Source: Cryobacterium luteum (GTDB taxonomy: Bacteria; Actinomycetota; Actinomycetes; Actinomycetales; Microbacteriaceae). From it: DNA of 64,000 bases. Location: positions 310,001 to 374,000 of the forward strand of contig NZ_FOCN01000002.1 of assembly GCF_900110125.1 (NCBI RefSeq), in the 5' to 3' direction. Positions 54,115 to 61,978 of the stretch are shown piece after piece. The notes under the pieces were generated by a model. The model was given only the letters and a program-made list of their open reading frames with translations, made no database searches and was not told the origin of the DNA. The position numbers were made by a program, and so were the translations under genes. The number at the start of each line of letters is the position of its first letter. The stretch's first letter is position 1.

Positions 54115-54999
54115 ATGACGGCAATCACACTCGACGGGGTCAAGACCGCGTCTGACATCAAGACCGAGCTGCGGGACCGCATCGCCGCCCTGCGCTCCCA
54201 CGGCGTGGTACCCGGCCTGGCCACCCTGCTCGTGGGCAACGACCCCGGATCCGAGACCTATGTTGCGGGCAAGCACCGCGACTGCGCCGAGGTTGGTATC
54301 GAATCGCTGCGCATCGACCTGCCCGGTTCGGCGACCAGCGCCGACGTGCGCGCCGCCATCAGCGACCTCAATAACAGCCGTGAGGTGACCGGCTACATCA
54401 TCCAGCTGCCGCTGCCGGTCGGTCACAACGAGAACGCCATGCTCGAGCTCATCGACCCGTCGAAGGACGCCGACGGTCTGCACCCGACGAACCTCGGCCG
54501 CCTCGTGCTCGGCATTGAGGGCGAACTGCGGTCACCGCTGCCGTGTACCCCGGCCGGAATCGTCGAGCTGCTGCGCCGCTACTCTGTGCCGATCGTCGGC
54601 AAGAAGGTCGTCGTCGTGGGCCGTGGCCTCACCGTGGGGCGCCCGCTCGGCCTGCTGTTCACCCGCAAGGGCCTCGACGCGACGGTCACTCTGACCCACT
54701 CGCGCACGGTCGACCTCGCCGGCGAGGTGCGCCGCGCCGACATCGTGGTGGCCGCCGTCGGTGTGCCGCACCTCATCCAGGCCGACTGGATCAAGCCGGG
54801 CGCCGCCGTGCTCGACGTGGGAATCACCCGCGTGCACAACGAGGAGACCGGCAAGGGCCGTCTGATCGGCGACGTGCACCCTGACGTCGCCGCAGTCGCC
54901 GGGCACCTCTCACCGAACCCCCGCGGTGTCGGCCCGATGACCCGCGCCATGCTGCTCTCGAACGTGGTCAAGGCCGCCGAGCAGACCCTGCTGGCCTAG
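54115..54999 (+). CDS. folD: Methylene-THF dehydrogenase / methenyl-THF cyclohydrolase
   Basis: Bifunctional enzyme making 10-formyl-THF for purines. 294 aa; [12 protein letters not shown] provides Tyr49 and catalytic Lys53, IIQLPLP and KDADGLHP bind folate, [12 protein letters not shown] is the NADP loop (the usual GRS reads GRG), and PRGVGPMT closes the active site. It is downstream of the ZTP riboswitch and glyA but behind a hairpin and a repeat, so it may be only partly controlled by the riboswitch. GGAACC lies 4 bases before the ATG. Confidence 0.96.
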   Translation: MTAITLDGVKTASDIKTELRDRIAALRSHGVVPGLATLLVGNDPGSETYVAGKHRDCAEVGIESLRIDLPGSATSADVRAAISDLNNSREVTGYIIQLPLPVGHNENAMLELIDPSKDADGLHPTNLGRLVLGIEGELRSPLPCTPAGIVELLRRYSVPIVGKKVVVVGRGLTVGRPLGLLFTRKGLDATVTLTHSRTVDLAGEVRRADIVVAAVGVPHLIQADWIKPGAAVLDVGITRVHNEETGKGRLIGDVHPDVAAVAGHLSPNPRGVGPMTRAMLLSNVVKAAEQTLLA

Positions 55000-55051
55000 C
55001 GGGTAAATTTCGAACGGCGCCGGAGCTGCCCGGCCGACCGACTCAGGCGAG

Positions 55052-56254
55052 TCAGCTGAGTCGTGACAGTTCGGCTGCGGCTGCGGTTGCGATATGCCGG
55101 GCGATCTCGAGGGCACTCGTGGCGGCCGGAGATGGCGCATTGAGCACATGGATCTGGCGCGGTGCCTGCTGGATGATGAAGTCGTCGGCGAGTGACCCGT
55201 TCGGTCGGATGGCCTGTGCTCGCACTCCGGCACCGGCCCGCACGATATCGTCGCGGGTGATTTGCGGCACCAGGCGGGCCAAGCTGGCGGCGAACAACTG
55301 TTTCGAGAAAGATCGGGCGATCTCCTGGGCTCCGGTGCGCACGTTGCGCCGGGCCAGGTGTAGAAAGCCGCGGTAGGTCACCGCGTCGCGGGTGTCGCGC
55401 AGATTCATTTGGCCCCAGGCGTAGCCCTCGCGAGCCAGGGCAAGTACGGCGTTGGGCCCGGCGTGCACGGAGCCGTCGATCATCCGAGTCAAGTGAACGC
55501 CCAAAAACGGCAGTGCGGGATCGGGAACGGGGTAAATCAGCCCGTTCACGAGGTGGCGCCGCGGTTCGCGAAGCTCGTAGTATTCCCCGCGAAACGGGAT
55601 GATGCGCACGGTGGGTGTCAGCCCGGCAAGCAGCGCGATGCGGTCGCTGTGCAGACCTGCGCAATTGATCAACAGGTCTGCTCGCACGACTCCAGCAAAA
55701 TGCTGCACGGTGACGTTCTGAGCGGTGACCGCAATGTCGGTGAGACGGGTGTTGAGCAGCAACTCGGCACCGTTGGCCTGCGCCAGTCGCGCGAGAGCAT
55801 TTGCGACGGCAACGTAATCAATGATGCCGGTACCTTCGATGCGCAAAGCTGCGACGGCACGAACGTGGGGCTCGTAGTCGAGCGCTTCTGCCGCCGTGAT
55901 GAGGCGCGCCACGGCGCCGTTGGCCAATGCCCGCTCGTGCAGGGCGTGCAACCGCGGCAGATCGCTTTCGGTGACGGCGACGATGAGTTTACCTGTTCGC
56001 CGGTGCGCGATGCCATTGTCGGCGGCGAACTGCAGCATCGACCTGTTTCCGGCCTGGCACATGCGCGCTTTCATCGAGCCCGGCACATAGTACGGGCCGG
56101 CATGCACGACGCCGGAGTTGTGACCGGTCTGATGGGCCGCCCAGCGCGCTTCCTTCTCGACGAGCGTGATTTGGGCTCCCCGTCTGGCCAGTCGTTCCGC
56201 AACGGCCAGACCGACGATACCTCCACCGACAATCACAACGCGACGGTTGAACAT
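55052..56254 (-). CDS. lhgO: L-2-hydroxyglutarate oxidase
   Basis: 400 aa, FAD-dependent oxidation of L-2-hydroxyglutarate to 2-oxoglutarate at the membrane, feeding electrons to quinone. VVIVGGGIVGLAVAERLA is the FAD Rossmann motif, and GHNSGVVHAGPYYVPGSMKA is the LhgO/DAO family signature; INCAGLHSDRIA and FRGEYYEL follow as in LhgO. ATG 56254 with AAGAGG upstream gives family length; the longer open frame is non-coding. It diverges from the polysaccharide cluster with no obvious pathway link. Confidence 0.87.
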   Translation of the reverse strand: MFNRRVVIVGGGIVGLAVAERLARRGAQITLVEKEARWAAHQTGHNSGVVHAGPYYVPGSMKARMCQAGNRSMLQFAADNGIAHRRTGKLIVAVTESDLPRLHALHERALANGAVARLITAAEALDYEPHVRAVAALRIEGTGIIDYVAVANALARLAQANGAELLLNTRLTDIAVTAQNVTVQHFAGVVRADLLINCAGLHSDRIALLAGLTPTVRIIPFRGEYYELREPRRHLVNGLIYPVPDPALPFLGVHLTRMIDGSVHAGPNAVLALAREGYAWGQMNLRDTRDAVTYRGFLHLARRNVRTGAQEIARSFSKQLFAASLARLVPQITRDDIVRAGAGVRAQAIRPNGSLADDFIIQQAPRQIHVLNAPSPAATSALEIARHIATAAAAELSRLS

Positions 56255-56573
56255 ATCTGCCTCTTTCGCGCGTCGGGCCGCGCAGTCGGGAGACCCCCCA
56301 GGGGCCGATCCGCAGGTGAGCGGATCATCGGCTGAAACTGACGAACAGCCGAGTGTGGCATGTTCCACGGAACTTCGACGCGCCCCCGTTCGGGGGTAGG
56401 CGGTCACGCGGTGCAGTATGCCAAGGTTCAGTCGTGAGTAAAGTTCGACTTGTTGCAGAATGCACGCAATGGTTGCCCATTCATCACAGTCATGAGGTTG
56501 TTCCCGCGTAACGAAGCGACGGGGCCGCTGCTCCAACTTCCCCGCACACAACTCGACAAGGTGGGCAGTTATC
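56255..56573. other. Divergent intergenic region before the polysaccharide cluster
   Basis: No supported ORF in 319 bases. It holds the 12-bp palindrome GTTCCACGGAAC (56362-56373) and a hairpin CCCCC-GTTC-GGGGG (56383-56396). Promoters for lhgO and for the polysaccharide operon should lie here. Confidence 0.5.
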
Positions 56574-57638
56574 ATCGCAAAGCTACGAATCGCCGTCATC
56601 GGCGCCGGATACTGGGGTCCGAATCTGGCCCGAAATTTTGATGCCGGCCCGGACTGGGAGCTGGTCGCCGTCTGCGACCGAGATCGGGCGAGAGCACAGC
56701 TCGTAGCGGATCGACATGGCGGCGTGCGGGTCGTCACCGCGCTCGATGATCTCTTGACCGCCGAGGATATCGACGCGGTGGCGATTGCCACGCCGGCCGC
56801 CACCCATCATCAGATCGCGTGTGCCGCCCTCGCGGCCGGCAAGCACGTCATGGTGGAAAAGCCGCTCGCTGACACCGCTGAACGCGGCGAAGACATGGTG
56901 CGAATGGCCGCCGCCGCGGGACTGGTTCTCATGGCCGACCACACGTACTGTTACACACCCGCGGTGCTGAAAATGAGGGAACTCGTTCGCGAAGGCGCTC
57001 TCGGAGACATCCTCTTCATCGACTCCGTTCGGGTGAACCTGGGGCTGATCCAGCCCGACGTCGATGTGTTCTGGGACCTCGCCCCGCACGACTTGTCGAT
57101 CATGGACTTCGTTCTTCCCGGCGGGCTGCGGCCGCTATCGGTGACCGCGCACGGGGCGGATCCGCTCGGGGCCGGCAAATCCTGCGTCGGCTATCTGGTT
57201 CTTCCGCTCGAGGGTGGTGCGATCGCGCACGTGCACGTCAACTGGTTGAGCCCGACGAAGATTCGCCAGATGATTATCGGCGGCACGAGACGCACCCTGA
57301 TCTGGGACGACCTGAATCCGCAACAGCGCATCAGCGTCTACGATCGCGGTGTCGACCTGAACCTGCAAGCCCTGCACGACGAAAATCGAGCCTCTTCGAC
57401 GGTCTCCTACCGCCTCGGTGATACCTGGTCTCCCGCGCTGCCGGAACGCGAAGCGCTCGGGGCGATGGCCGCCGAGTTCGCTGCGTCCATCCGGGAAAAG
57501 CGTGCGCCGATCACCGACGGGGAGGCCGGGTTGCGGGTGCTCGCGGTGCTTGAGGCGGCCAGTCGCAGCCTGGCCAGCTCGGCCGCCGCAGAATCCGTAG
57601 CTCCCTGGGAACGGGAATTGATTGGAGAAGCACTGTGA
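56574..57638 (+). CDS. Gfo/Idh/MocA family sugar dehydrogenase, no standard start codon
   Basis: 354 aa if translation begins at ATC 56574. NAD-binding motif LRIAVIGAGYWGPNLARNF is essential to the family and lies before the first ATG/GTG/TTG in frame (GTG 56724), so the real start must be upstream. The reading frame is open back to the TGA at 56493 with no ATG, GTG or TTG. AAGGTGG (56558-56564) sits 7-10 bases before ATC ATC GCA AAG, so an AUC start (or an ATG-to-ATC change) is likely. EKPLADT shows the dehydrogenase's conserved Lys. Probably a nucleotide-sugar 3-dehydrogenase (WlbA/WbpB-type) acting with the following aminotransferase. Confidence 0.82.
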   Translation: MAKLRIAVIGAGYWGPNLARNFDAGPDWELVAVCDRDRARAQLVADRHGGVRVVTALDDLLTAEDIDAVAIATPAATHHQIACAALAAGKHVMVEKPLADTAERGEDMVRMAAAAGLVLMADHTYCYTPAVLKMRELVREGALGDILFIDSVRVNLGLIQPDVDVFWDLAPHDLSIMDFVLPGGLRPLSVTAHGADPLGAGKSCVGYLVLPLEGGAIAHVHVNWLSPTKIRQMIIGGTRRTLIWDDLNPQQRISVYDRGVDLNLQALHDENRASSTVSYRLGDTWSPALPEREALGAMAAEFAASIREKRAPITDGEAGLRVLAVLEAASRSLASSAAAESVAPWERELIGEAL

Positions 57639-58630
57639 CCGAGTTGACCGGGGCAAATGTGCTCGTGACCGGGGGAGCCGGCACAATCGGCTCAGCTATC
57701 GTCGATCAACTGCTGCTCACTGAGGTAGCGCACATCGACGTACTCGACAACCTCGTTCGTGGACGAGCGGCGAACCTCGCCGGCGCACTCGCCTCCGGGC
57801 GGGTCACACTGATCGAGGGGGATCTGCGGGACCGAGCACTCGTGCAGCAGGTGACGGCGGGGAAACGCCTGGTCTTTCACGAAGCTGCTATTCGTATCAC
57901 CCAGTGCGCCGAGGAGCCGCGACTCGCCCTGGAAGTGCTCGTGGATGGAACGTTCAACGTGTTGGAGGCTGCGGCGGCGTGCGGCGTGGAAAAAGTCGTC
58001 GCCGCGTCCAGCGCGTCCGTCTATGGGCTTGCCGATCAGTTCCCCACCCCGGAACTGCACCACCACCAACACAATGACACCTTCTACGGTGCTGCCAAAT
58101 CATTCAATGAAGGCATGCTGCGCAGCTTCAAAGCCATGAACGGGCTCAACTACGTGGGTTTGCGCTATTTCAACGTGTACGGTCCGCGCATGGACGTGCA
58201 CGGTGTGTATACGGAGGTGCTCGTGCGCTGGATGGAACGGATCCAAGACGGCCGCTCGCCCTTGGTATTCGGAGATGGCGCCCAGACCATGGACTTCATC
58301 TTCACGGCGGATATCGCCCGCGCCAACCTTCTCGCCGCGACGAGCGGTATCGGTGGAGGCGTCTATAACATTGCCAGCGGAACGGAAACCAGCCTGCTGG
58401 AACTGGCTCGCGAGCTGCTCAGAACCATGGGGTCTGACCAGGCGGTAGAGCACGGACCGGAACGGGCAGTCAACGGCGTGTCTCGACGGCTGGCTGATGT
58501 CTCTGCCGCCCGCGCCGACTTCGGCTTTGCAGCTGAAGTCGAGCTCGCGCAGGGGCTGCGCGAGCTCGTTGACTGGTGGACACCGTTGCGGGAAGAAATC
58601 GCGGCGAGCCGCACCCTGGTGCGATCATGA
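57635..58630 (+). CDS. NAD-dependent nucleotide-sugar epimerase/dehydratase
   Basis: 331 aa extended SDR. Rossmann motif NVLVTGGAGTIGSAIVD at residue 8, catalytic YGAAK (YxxxK), and FNVYGPRMDVHG for the nucleotide sugar. Resembles UDP-GlcNAc/UDP-Glc 4-epimerase-like enzymes of surface polysaccharide synthesis. GTG 57635 overlaps the upstream stop (GTGA). The next gene overlaps in the same way. Confidence 0.88.
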   Translation: MTELTGANVLVTGGAGTIGSAIVDQLLLTEVAHIDVLDNLVRGRAANLAGALASGRVTLIEGDLRDRALVQQVTAGKRLVFHEAAIRITQCAEEPRLALEVLVDGTFNVLEAAAACGVEKVVAASSASVYGLADQFPTPELHHHQHNDTFYGAAKSFNEGMLRSFKAMNGLNYVGLRYFNVYGPRMDVHGVYTEVLVRWMERIQDGRSPLVFGDGAQTMDFIFTADIARANLLAATSGIGGGVYNIASGTETSLLELARELLRTMGSDQAVEHGPERAVNGVSRRLADVSAARADFGFAAEVELAQGLRELVDWWTPLREEIAASRTLVRS

Positions 58631-59781
58631 GCCGCATCAACGTCATGAAACCCTGGTTGGGCGCCGACGAGGTACTCGCCGTGACCGAGGTCATCGAATC
58701 GGGGTGGGTGGCGCAGGGTCCGCGGGTGGCCCGCTTTGAGACCGAGTTCGCCGCCCACATGCAGGTCGACTTCGCCGTCGCAACTTCAAGCTGCACGAGC
58801 GCGCTGCACCTGGCCCTCATCGTCGCCGGAATCGGTGCAGGCGATGAGGTCATCGTTCCGTCGTTCTCCTTCATCGCCACCGCGAACGCGCCAACCTATG
58901 TCGGGGCCCGACCGGTCTTCGCAGATGTGGACCTGACGACCGGAAACGTGACGGCCCAGACCGTCGCGGCGGTCGTCTCCGCCCAGACCAGGGCTGTCAT
59001 CATCGTTGACCAGGGCGGTGTGCCGGTTGATCTTCTTTCCCTACGGGAACTGTGCGACCGGCAAGGCATCGTGATCATCGAAGACGCCGCGTGCGGCGCC
59101 GGATCCACCTATCACGGGCGTTCCGTCGGTGCGGGCGCCGATATCGCCGCGTGGTCGTTCCACCCCCGCAAACTGCTGACTACCGGCGAAGGCGGAATGC
59201 TCACCACGAACAACCGGGATTGGGCGGTCCGTGCGCGTCAGCTGCGAGAACACGCGATGAGCGTATCGGCGAGCGACCGGCAGGGGAGCCTGCTGGCGGC
59301 GCCGGAAGTCTATGCAGAGGTCGGTTATAACTATCGGATGACGGACCTGCAGGCGGCTGTGGGAATCGTGCAGCTCGGAAAACTCCCCGAGATTGTGCGT
59401 CGCCGCCGTGAACTCGCCGAACGGTACGCGGGCGTCATCGACGGTATCCCTGGGCTGCGCGCTGTCGCCGATCCGGAGTGGGGAACAGGCAACTTCCAGT
59501 CCTTCTGGATCGACGTTCAGCCGGATTTCGCCTTGGACCGGGAGGGCGTTCTTGCCGCGCTGGCAGACGCAGAGGTCTCTGCGCGGCGGGGCATTATGGC
59601 AGCGCACCGGCAGCCGGCGTACCGCGACCGCTGCGACGGCGCCGTGCTGCCGGTGACCGAGTACCTGACCGATCACACGCTGATTCTTCCGCTGTATCAC
59701 GACCTGACGCTGGCGGATCAAGACCGGGTGCTCGACACACTCGTGGTTGCAGCATCCGTTCAGAAATGTGGCGCAGCATGA
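58627..59781 (+). CDS. DegT/DnrJ/EryC1/StrS aminotransferase
   Basis: 384 aa, PLP-dependent sugar aminotransferase. SRINVMKPWLGADEV and WVAQGPRVARFE start; IIEDAACGAGS with Asp/Ala contacts to PLP; SFHPRKLLTTGEGG with PLP Lys182. Together with the 3-dehydrogenase and the acetyltransferase it forms a predicted route to an N-acetylated aminosugar. ATG 58627 overlaps the upstream stop. Confidence 0.92.
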   Translation: MSRINVMKPWLGADEVLAVTEVIESGWVAQGPRVARFETEFAAHMQVDFAVATSSCTSALHLALIVAGIGAGDEVIVPSFSFIATANAPTYVGARPVFADVDLTTGNVTAQTVAAVVSAQTRAVIIVDQGGVPVDLLSLRELCDRQGIVIIEDAACGAGSTYHGRSVGAGADIAAWSFHPRKLLTTGEGGMLTTNNRDWAVRARQLREHAMSVSASDRQGSLLAAPEVYAEVGYNYRMTDLQAAVGIVQLGKLPEIVRRRRELAERYAGVIDGIPGLRAVADPEWGTGNFQSFWIDVQPDFALDREGVLAALADAEVSARRGIMAAHRQPAYRDRCDGAVLPVTEYLTDHTLILPLYHDLTLADQDRVLDTLVVAASVQKCGAA

Positions 59782-59793
59782 GCGTGATGTGGC

Positions 59794-60474
59794 ATGACTG
59801 AGCTGCTGCTGATCGGGGCCAGCGGCCTGGCGCGTGAGGTTCTGAGCGTGCTGCACGAAAACGGCGACGCGCGTTCCGTGGCTATCGTCGACGACCAGGC
59901 GGCGCTCACGGGTACCTCGCTCGACGGCGCGCTCGTCGTTGGCGGCTTGACCCATGTTGCGCGTCATCCCACGGCCCAGCTGTTGGTGTGCGTCGGAAAT
60001 GGCGCGGCCCGCGCCGCCCTCGTCGAACGACTGACCGGCCAGGGAATCACGCCGGATCGATATGCGACACTCGTTCACCCCGCGGCGGTGGTACCCACCT
60101 CCTGTCGGGTCGGTACGGGCAGTATTCTGCTGGCCTGCGTCGTACTCACCGCGGACGTTCACCTCGGCAACCATGTCGTGATCATGCCCAACGTCACGCT
60201 CACGCACGGAAATCGTGTGGAATCGTTTGCGACGCTGTGCGCCGGCGTGGCCGTTGGTGGTGACGCGCACATCGGCGTCGGCGCCTACATCGGCATGAAC
60301 GCCAGCATCAGGGAACGAACCAGGATCGGTGCAGCCGCCGTGATCGGCATGGGGGCGGCAGTGCTGGCAGACGTGCCCTCCGCACAAACCTGGGTGGGCG
60401 TGCCGGCACAACGGATGCTCGCGACCGCGCGGCCGAATCGTTCGGGAGCCGGGGCACGGGGACCGCGTGGCTGA
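59794..60474 (+). CDS. NeuD/PglD-family sugar O/N-acetyltransferase
   Basis: 226 aa. An N-terminal Rossmann-like domain (MTELLLIGASGLAREVL, about 1-85) precedes a left-handed beta-helix of hexapeptide repeats (about 90-205, e.g. VHLGNHVVIMPNVTLTHG). Such proteins acetylate aminosugars in sialic-acid or bacillosamine-type pathways. It starts 12 bases after the aminotransferase and overlaps the flippase start. Confidence 0.87.
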   Translation: MTELLLIGASGLAREVLSVLHENGDARSVAIVDDQAALTGTSLDGALVVGGLTHVARHPTAQLLVCVGNGAARAALVERLTGQGITPDRYATLVHPAAVVPTSCRVGTGSILLACVVLTADVHLGNHVVIMPNVTLTHGNRVESFATLCAGVAVGGDAHIGVGAYIGMNASIRERTRIGAAAVIGMGAAVLADVPSAQTWVGVPAQRMLATARPNRSGAGARGPRG

Positions 60475-61978
60475 CGAGGGGCCGGACGACCGGCAGCGAC
60501 GCCCGCTCAGTCACGGGGTCAGCTGGAGCTTCGTGAACACCCTCGTGACAAAGATCGCCGGCATGATCATCACCATCTTCGTGGTGCGCATTGTCTCGCC
60601 GTACGACTTCGGTGTCTTCGCGGTGGCGCTGGTCGTCTACGTCATCGTTTCCGCGTTGTGCGAACTCGGATTGTCGTCTTGTATTGCGCGGCGTGACGTG
60701 GAATTGGCAGACGCCGCGTCGGTCGTGACGGCTTTATCCATGTTGAGCTCCTTCACCCTGGCGACGGCGATGTTCTTCGCCTCCGCCCCGATCGCGGCCG
60801 CCCTCGGAGCTCCCGAAGCCCAGACGGCCATTCAGATTCTGGCTATACCCATCCTGCTCAGTTCGTTCACGGCGGTGTCATCGGCAATTCTGGTGCGGGA
60901 CTACCGGCAGGGGCGCCTCTTCGCTGCGACCGCAATTGCGTTCATCCCCTCCAATGCCGTGCTGATCATCCTCGCCCTGCACGGCGACGGCGCGCTGGCC
61001 TTCGCATGGTCCCGTGTGGTCGGAGTGGTCATCGCGGGTGCGGTGGTGATCTCCGGAACCCGCCCCTGGTACGCGCCGCGATGGAACAGCGTGCAGGCTG
61101 CCAGGGTGCTCAAATTCGGACTTCCTCTCGCCGGCGCAAACTTTTTGAACTACATGTTGCTGAATGCGGACGCTGCCTTTATCGCGGCTCTGGCCGGACC
61201 CGCTCTTCTCGGTATCTACACCCTGGCCTTCAGTATCGCGTCCTGGTCGACGTCAATTCTCGGCGGGACGATCAATAGTGTTGCCATGCCCGCGTTCTCG
61301 GCCTTGCGCCGGGATCCTGAGCAGTTGAGCGCGGCATTGCTGCGGTGGTCGCGGATGCTGGCCCTGGCGGCACTTCCGGTCAGCGCCCTCACCGTGGCGC
61401 TGTCGGCTGAGATCGTCGAAGTGCTCTACGGGGCGAAGTGGTCTGCCGCGGCACCCGTCCTGGCGATCCTGGCGGTGTACGGGGGAATCTTTGTCGTGAC
61501 CCTGCTGCTGTCGAATCTCTTGGTCGGGATCGGCCGGACCGGTCGAGTTTTCCTGATTCAGGCGGTGTGGCTGCTGGCCCTGCTGCCGGCGATCGCGGCC
61601 GGTGTTGCCGTGCTGGGCGTTCTGGGGGCTGCGATAGCGCACGTCGTGGTGATTGTCGTGGTCGTCATCCCCATGTATCTCTGGGCGTTGAAACCCGTGC
61701 TGGATTCCGTGCCTTTGGTTCTGGGCAGGGCCGTGGGTGCGCCCGTGCTGGCCGCAAGCCTCGCGGCCGGAACAGCATATTTGGCTGTGGCCTCGCTCGA
61801 GGGACACCTGCTTCGATTGGTCGTGGGCGGAACTCTTGGGCTGGCGGTCTATCTGGTGGCCGCCCTGCCGATGATGCGGAGTTACCTGCCGGCCGGCGTT
61901 CTGGCTCGCCTCTCGCTCTATCTCGCCTTTCACGGCTGGGTCCTGCGGGGTTTACAGGGAAAATGGGCCAAATCGTGA
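60467..61978 (+). CDS. Polysaccharide flippase (Wzx/MATE-like oligosaccharidyl-lipid exporter)
   Basis: 503 aa with 12-14 predicted TM helices and the family start HGVSWSFVNTLVTKIAGMII, ISPYDFGVFA-like VRIVSPYDFGVFA and RDYRQGRLF. It would flip lipid-linked sugar repeat units across the membrane. GTG 60467 overlaps the acetyltransferase stop region; the next gene starts at its stop (GTGA). Confidence 0.88.
   Translation: MADEGPDDRQRRPLSHGVSWSFVNTLVTKIAGMIITIFVVRIVSPYDFGVFAVALVVYVIVSALCELGLSSCIARRDVELADAASVVTALSMLSSFTLATAMFFASAPIAAALGAPEAQTAIQILAIPILLSSFTAVSSAILVRDYRQGRLFAATAIAFIPSNAVLIILALHGDGALAFAWSRVVGVVIAGAVVISGTRPWYAPRWNSVQAARVLKFGLPLAGANFLNYMLLNADAAFIAALAGPALLGIYTLAFSIASWSTSILGGTINSVAMPAFSALRRDPEQLSAALLRWSRMLALAALPVSALTVALSAEIVEVLYGAKWSAAAPVLAILAVYGGIFVVTLLLSNLLVGIGRTGRVFLIQAVWLLALLPAIAAGVAVLGVLGAAIAHVVVIVVVVIPMYLWALKPVLDSVPLVLGRAVGAPVLAASLAAGTAYLAVASLEGHLLRLVVGGTLGLAVYLVAALPMMRSYLPAGVLARLSLYLAFHGWVLRGLQGKWAKS

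Noticed and set aside
56362-56373. GTTCCACGGAAC as a parS centromere site
   Set aside because: It shares only the TGTTCCACG half with parS and lacks the CGTGGAACA arm; no parAB genes nearby.
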